A stretch of DNA of 62,000 bases, from NCBI GenBank assembly GCA_905221605.1, contig CAJNDS010002096.1, positions 1 to 62,000 of the forward strand, written 5' to 3'. The translations under genes were made by a program, and so were the position numbers. Of this stretch, positions 58,305 to 62,000 are shown one piece after another. Positions within the stretch are counted from its first letter, which is position 1. The number at the start of each line of letters is the position of its first letter. This stretch comes from Symbiodinium natans. Taxonomy: Eukaryota; Sar; Dinophyceae; Suessiales; Symbiodiniaceae. Below the pieces are notes generated by a model, which was not told where the DNA came from, did no database searches, and saw only the letters and a list, made by a program, of their open reading frames with translations.

Positions 58305-59851
58305 AAGCACGGCACGGACGCGGCGCTCTGGACTGCGCGACCTTTCTTTTTTCTGGCCTTTGCACCCAGCAGCGCTAGCTCTAGAGCAGTCCGTAGGCCA
58401 ATCGGCCCAGCACCTGGGAAGAAGCAAGCTGCCACATCACGACAAGGCTGATCTTTGAAGGCAAGAACTAAGGCTCTCCAAGATTTGCAAAGTGCTGCAC
58501 AGACTCCTTACAGTATGCGTTGTGTACCAGTATGTTTTGCTACTCACGGTACGATCACCTCATGTTTATGGAACTAGGAAACCAGCTTGAAACCAGCGCG
58601 TGTAGAGAAGTCGTCACCTCCACAACTCGTTCGCTTTGACACCTCGACTGGTTTGAGGGCGCGCAACTCCGTTGCTACGATGTTTTTTCTGCCTTGACAG
58701 ATCAGAGCTGTGCTGTGCTTTGGTCAAGCCACCATTTCTCTCACCCCCTCCCCCTCCCCCCCCCCGGCGGCATCTAACTTCCAACCTGTTCTCGATTGAA
58801 AACGATGCGCGCACACACACCCTGCGTTGGGGCAAGTGCAACTTTGCAGCTGTGCTCAGAAAGCAGCACTGCAGCTTGAATCTGCAACTGTGCCCCTTGA
58901 ATGGAGAGGAAAGCAGTGGAAAAGCCAACGCATGCAAGCATGAGACCCCACGAACGAGGATGCTTCCATTACGCACATGTGAGATCTGAAGCACGGAATT
59001 GACGCTCGACGTTGGGGACTTGCCCTGACCATGCGTGCCGATGCTTCGCAAGGGCCCTTCCGGTTGAATACGCCGATGTAACTCGATGCAACCCCCGTTC
59101 GTATTTCCGCATCCCCCCTCAAGTCCAAGGTCACTCCTCGCACCGGCTCGGATGGACATATGAGGAACGAAACCGCCACCCACATCGGCAGAACTTTCGC
59201 ACTAAGTGCTATGTCGTTGGAGCAACTTTCACAAATCTTCAGCAGACCATTCTACTTGCTGCTACATGGTCAATTTGTAGAAATACTGTAAAGGTGAAGA
59301 CAAGGACTTGTAGAGCATCCCTTGTTAAGATCGGTCGACAACGAAGTCGGTTACGTACCGTGCGCCCACCTGGAAGGCTGAAAGCACGGAGTTCAGTCCC
59401 ATGCTATGCCTTCAATCGGCAGGGCACCGATAACACCCAAGCGAGCGTCGTGCAGAGGATACCCACCTGTCGCCAGATGTAACTCGTTTCAACGGGACAG
59501 ATGTAGGCACGCCGAATAGCTCACATTCGCAAATCGACAAACCAGCAGCCCCTCTACAACTATTTAGTACAATGAGAACTGAATTCGGTGCAAACTTCGA
59601 ATACTTTGAAGTCGCTGGCACCAGGTCAGTAAGGAGGTGAAAGGCAGGGTGGCTTTCGGCCTCAAGCCTTTTCACACTAAGACTTTAAGAAGATGATCAC
59701 AGCCCTCCGGATTCTGGCCATGGACTGCGCGGGCCTGCACCCTTCTGCCGCTGGAACCGTGGAATTGACACCGAGGACAGTCTGCACAGCGACAGCGACA
59801 CGTGAGCAAGCCGAATCGATTCACACACACACACATACATACATACATACA

Positions 59852-59935
<84 letters not shown>

Positions 59936-60440
59936 CTAATTTTGAGGAAGAACAGCGACCAGCTTCCATATATCTCCATATATCATAGCAATAGTAATCC
60001 GCTTTTGAGGCCCGCGGAGTGTTTTTGGAATGCTGTCGGCGTGCTCTCTAGTCTTGGCGTGCTCTTGCATTGGGGTGGTCTTCTTGTCTCTATGTCATAA
60101 TACAACAGACAGCTCAAAACTTTAAGTGGCTGTGGGCCAAGCTGACCTTTCCACAGCTTTGCGAGTCTTCCCGTCTCCAAATGTTTAAGGCTCCCAGGGC
60201 TCCATTCCTGGCTACTCCCATGTTGTGTTGTGGTACCTCTGGCCTATTTTGTGCGCCGAATGATTGGGCGCCTCAAGTGTGGACTGGAGCATCAGGGCCC
60301 CAAAACGCCGCCCGCGCGTAAAGCCATTTGGACTTGCAGCGGCTTGTTCCGCAGTCGACATGTCGGTGTGCAAAACGGGGGACGTCCTCTCGACGACTTG
60401 CATTCTGCAGACTACAGATATTTCCCCTGTGAATGACATG
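58305..60440. other. Mostly unassigned
   Basis: Open frames on both strands at 58614-59482 without decisive borders; a C-rich tract near 58740-58765; the TACA/TCTA microsatellite at 59821-59935. Minus 60212-60439 (VVERTSPVLHTDMSTAEQAA) may be an exon. Confidence 0.3.
59821..59935. repeat. Compound microsatellite: CA, then CATA, then TCTA
   Basis: A few CA dinucleotides, about 12 CATA units and then about 13 TCTA units in direct succession. Confidence 0.97.
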
Positions 60441-60442
60441 TC

Positions 60443-60685
60443 TCATGACATATTCGAGCGACGCACAACCGAAGTTCCGTTGCTTGCAATATTTGAAATT
60501 TCGAGCCCGTCCTCACAGCCTTGCAAGTAGTTGCTAAGTAGTTTCATCTGCGATTCGCTCGCGTTCGCTTCTAGTCCCCTAGTTCTTGCCCTCGCCGGGT
60601 TCGGGGAGTTGCCTTCTTCCACCGTTGAATGGCTGCCAGCTGAAGGCTGACGTGTAGTCTTCTTAACTACTGCTTTTGTTAACAT
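60443..60685 (-). CDS. Candidate exon, unknown protein
   Basis: Minus frame reads TRQPSAGSHSTVEEGNSPNP then EANASESQMKLLSNYLQ and stays open to TGA at 60443. A GC donor after LQ is possible. Hydrophilic and probably disordered. No family recognised. Confidence 0.35.
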   Translation of the reverse strand: MLTKAVVKKTTRQPSAGSHSTVEEGNSPNPARARTRGLEANASESQMKLLSNYLQGCEDGLEISNIASNGTSVVRRSNMS

Positions 60686-61257
60686 GTGACTTGACCTTTC
60701 TCTCCGTGCAGTGTTCTAACGCCGCCTACAAGCCGCCATCAACCTTGCCCCGGCATTCCAAGCCTGGCCACAAGCTTCTCGTACAAGACCACAGAAGTGT
60801 GACTAGTGCCTGGCACAGGAGATGAAGGAAGTAAAGGAAGTGAAGGGTGGACCGGTTCATTGAATCATGTCCTGAGCCTATGCAGCCTGCAAGCAAACAT
60901 GGCTCCGTCTCGAAAGACTTAGCAAGCTGAGGTTGGGGCTGCTCAGCGGGTCACCGTTGAGATGAGCGCAAAGCTTGGAAAAAGCTGCAGTGATGTCTGT
61001 AACCTGAAGGGCCTAAGTAGACAGACAGTAGCAGACGGCTGGTTCGACTCCTTTGGTCAAATCTTATGCCACACTCGCCAGATTTCCCGGTCTCAACCCA
61101 CGCTTGCAGACGAGAATCTTGGCAGAAGTCCTGGCAGCTGATGTGAGCATGTCATCTTTGCCTTCTGAGCTTACAGTGGCATGTTTCGCCCCTGCCCTGA
61201 GCACTTGCCAGGGTCCTCCCAAGCTGCTTCCAGCGAGGTTGGCTTCCAAGCCATCCG

Positions 61258-61320
61258 AGAAACGCTTCGCGAAGCGCTCCGCGAAGGGCTCCGCGAGGGC
61301 GAAGGGCTCCGCGAGGGGCT
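61258..61320. repeat. GCTCCGCGAAGG-type short repeat
   Basis: Five to six units of GCGAAGCGCTCC / GCGAAGGGCTCC, also partly palindromic (CTTCGCGAAG). Confidence 0.85.
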
Positions 61321-61429
61321 CAGAGGGCTTCCTTCGGCCAAAGGGCCAAAGGGTCGCAGTGAGAGTGACAGTGACCTGTGATTCTCTGATGCCTGAGGCC
61401 CTCTGAGACCATTTCTGACAGCGGCTGGC

Positions 61430-61611
61430 GCTCGTGACCACGCAATGACCAAGCCTTGTGGGCTTTCCAGAAGCTTCGACTTCGATCGCCGCGTCCTGCA
61501 AAGCCAACTCAAGATGCGGCAAGGCAGCTCGAGCTTCGAAGTGAGTCGCAAAAAGTAAGGTCCCGGCGTGTAGAGCCGTTTCAATGACGGAAGCTGGCCC
61601 TTCAACCACTC
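61430..61611 (-). CDS. Exon resembling a MutS-type ATPase core
   Basis: After a TTTCAG/G acceptor the minus strand reads VVEGPASVIETALHAGTLLF and ATHFEARAALPHLELALQDA. The succession of an EG-x-A helix, a TLLFATHF strand and a helix resembles the part of the MutS/MSH ATPase domain after the DE-x-GRGT motif. The usual His-Glu after FATHF is replaced by Glu-Ala, and the DE-x-GRGT motif would lie in an upstream exon that I do not see before the window ends. The 3' border is uncertain. A tentative call; an unrelated protein is possible. Confidence 0.35.
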
Positions 61612-62000
61612 CTGAAACCGGAACGACAGATTCCGACAGATCTCAGCGTTGTTTCCGTGCAAGCTTTCAGCCTGTTGACACCGAACTCCACGCCATGCCG
61701 AGAAGCCCTGAAAGCCTAGAAGCCCTGAAAGCTGCATGCTGCGCTTGGCGCCTGTCCATGGCTTGGGTCCGCTTCCAGCCTTCCATGAGCTAATCCCTGA
61801 ACACCCCTCGCCCCGGGGGGCCAAAAAAAAAACTAAGGTATTAGAGGGCGGATTTGAGCGGTTTCCATGACCTAAAGATCAAACTACAATTCATAAAAAA
61901 ACAATCACAGCCAGCTAAAGTTTTAAGACTGTTTTAAGTTTACGGGCCCGAGACCCTGGATATTCCGGCCACGAATCCGGAGTTCTCGATGGGGGGGAAG
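61612..62000. other. Probable intron or intergenic
   Basis: No exon supported; contains a CCCCGGGG followed by a nine-base A run near 61812-61830. Confidence 0.3.

Noticed and set aside
1-62000. Bacterial gene content, CRISPR arrays, rRNA or tRNA genes, and a dinoflagellate spliced-leader gene
   Set aside because: None seen: no spaced identical repeats with unique spacers, no rRNA motifs, no tRNA cloverleaf recognised, and no spliced-leader sequence recognised by eye.

Overview
The window reads as nuclear DNA of a eukaryote, most likely a dinoflagellate (Suessiales such as Symbiodiniaceae or Polarella is my best guess, from sequence character only). The reasons are: short exons with clean splice borders and no long bacterial-type genes; 3' splice sites that are nearly always AG followed by G; some introns that need GC or GA donors; Ala/Glu/Arg-rich helical exons; many degenerate CCCTAAA-like patches inside introns and between genes; and abundant homopolymer and minisatellite DNA. 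No ribosome-binding sites, operons, rRNA, tRNA or CRISPR were seen.

Almost every exon I could support is on the minus strand, so the window looks like one stretch of a unidirectional gene array transcribed from high to low coordinates. Only one gene is identified with confidence: a phytanoyl-CoA dioxygenase (PhyH) family enzyme in at least six exons between 6226 and 2320. Other minus-strand models were built from phase-compatible exons: an unknown gene at 12378-11045; a small C-terminal model at 23782-23394; a multi-pass membrane protein at 25264-24549; a close head-to-tail pair at 29381-27804 and 27680-26690; genes at 33377-30198 and 35232-34173; one at 45097-43324; partial genes at 50814-50386 and 52850-52457; and one ending at 58011. 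Single exons lie between them. A MutS-like ATPase exon is tentatively called at 61611-61430. Most of these proteins match no family I can name.

The repeat landscape is concentrated at 53.2-56.3 kb: a GGGAC pentanucleotide satellite, a 1-kb-spaced direct duplication, a CAGCCGAAT-type minisatellite, an array whose units carry a conserved TTTGCAAACAC core and facing G and C tracts, and a short CGCCGG minisatellite on both sides. Relatives of the TTTGCAAACAC repeat occur at 20.3-20.9 kb and 25.6-26.0 kb. A tandem duplication at 7.8-8.46 kb duplicates an exon-like segment. The parts at 12.4-16.7, 17-23.3 and 36-39 kb are gene-poor as far as I can see.

Limits: exon models were made by hand from reading frame, splice-site pattern and phase. 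Start codons are mostly unknown, some exons are certainly missed, and where two frames stay open this is stated.
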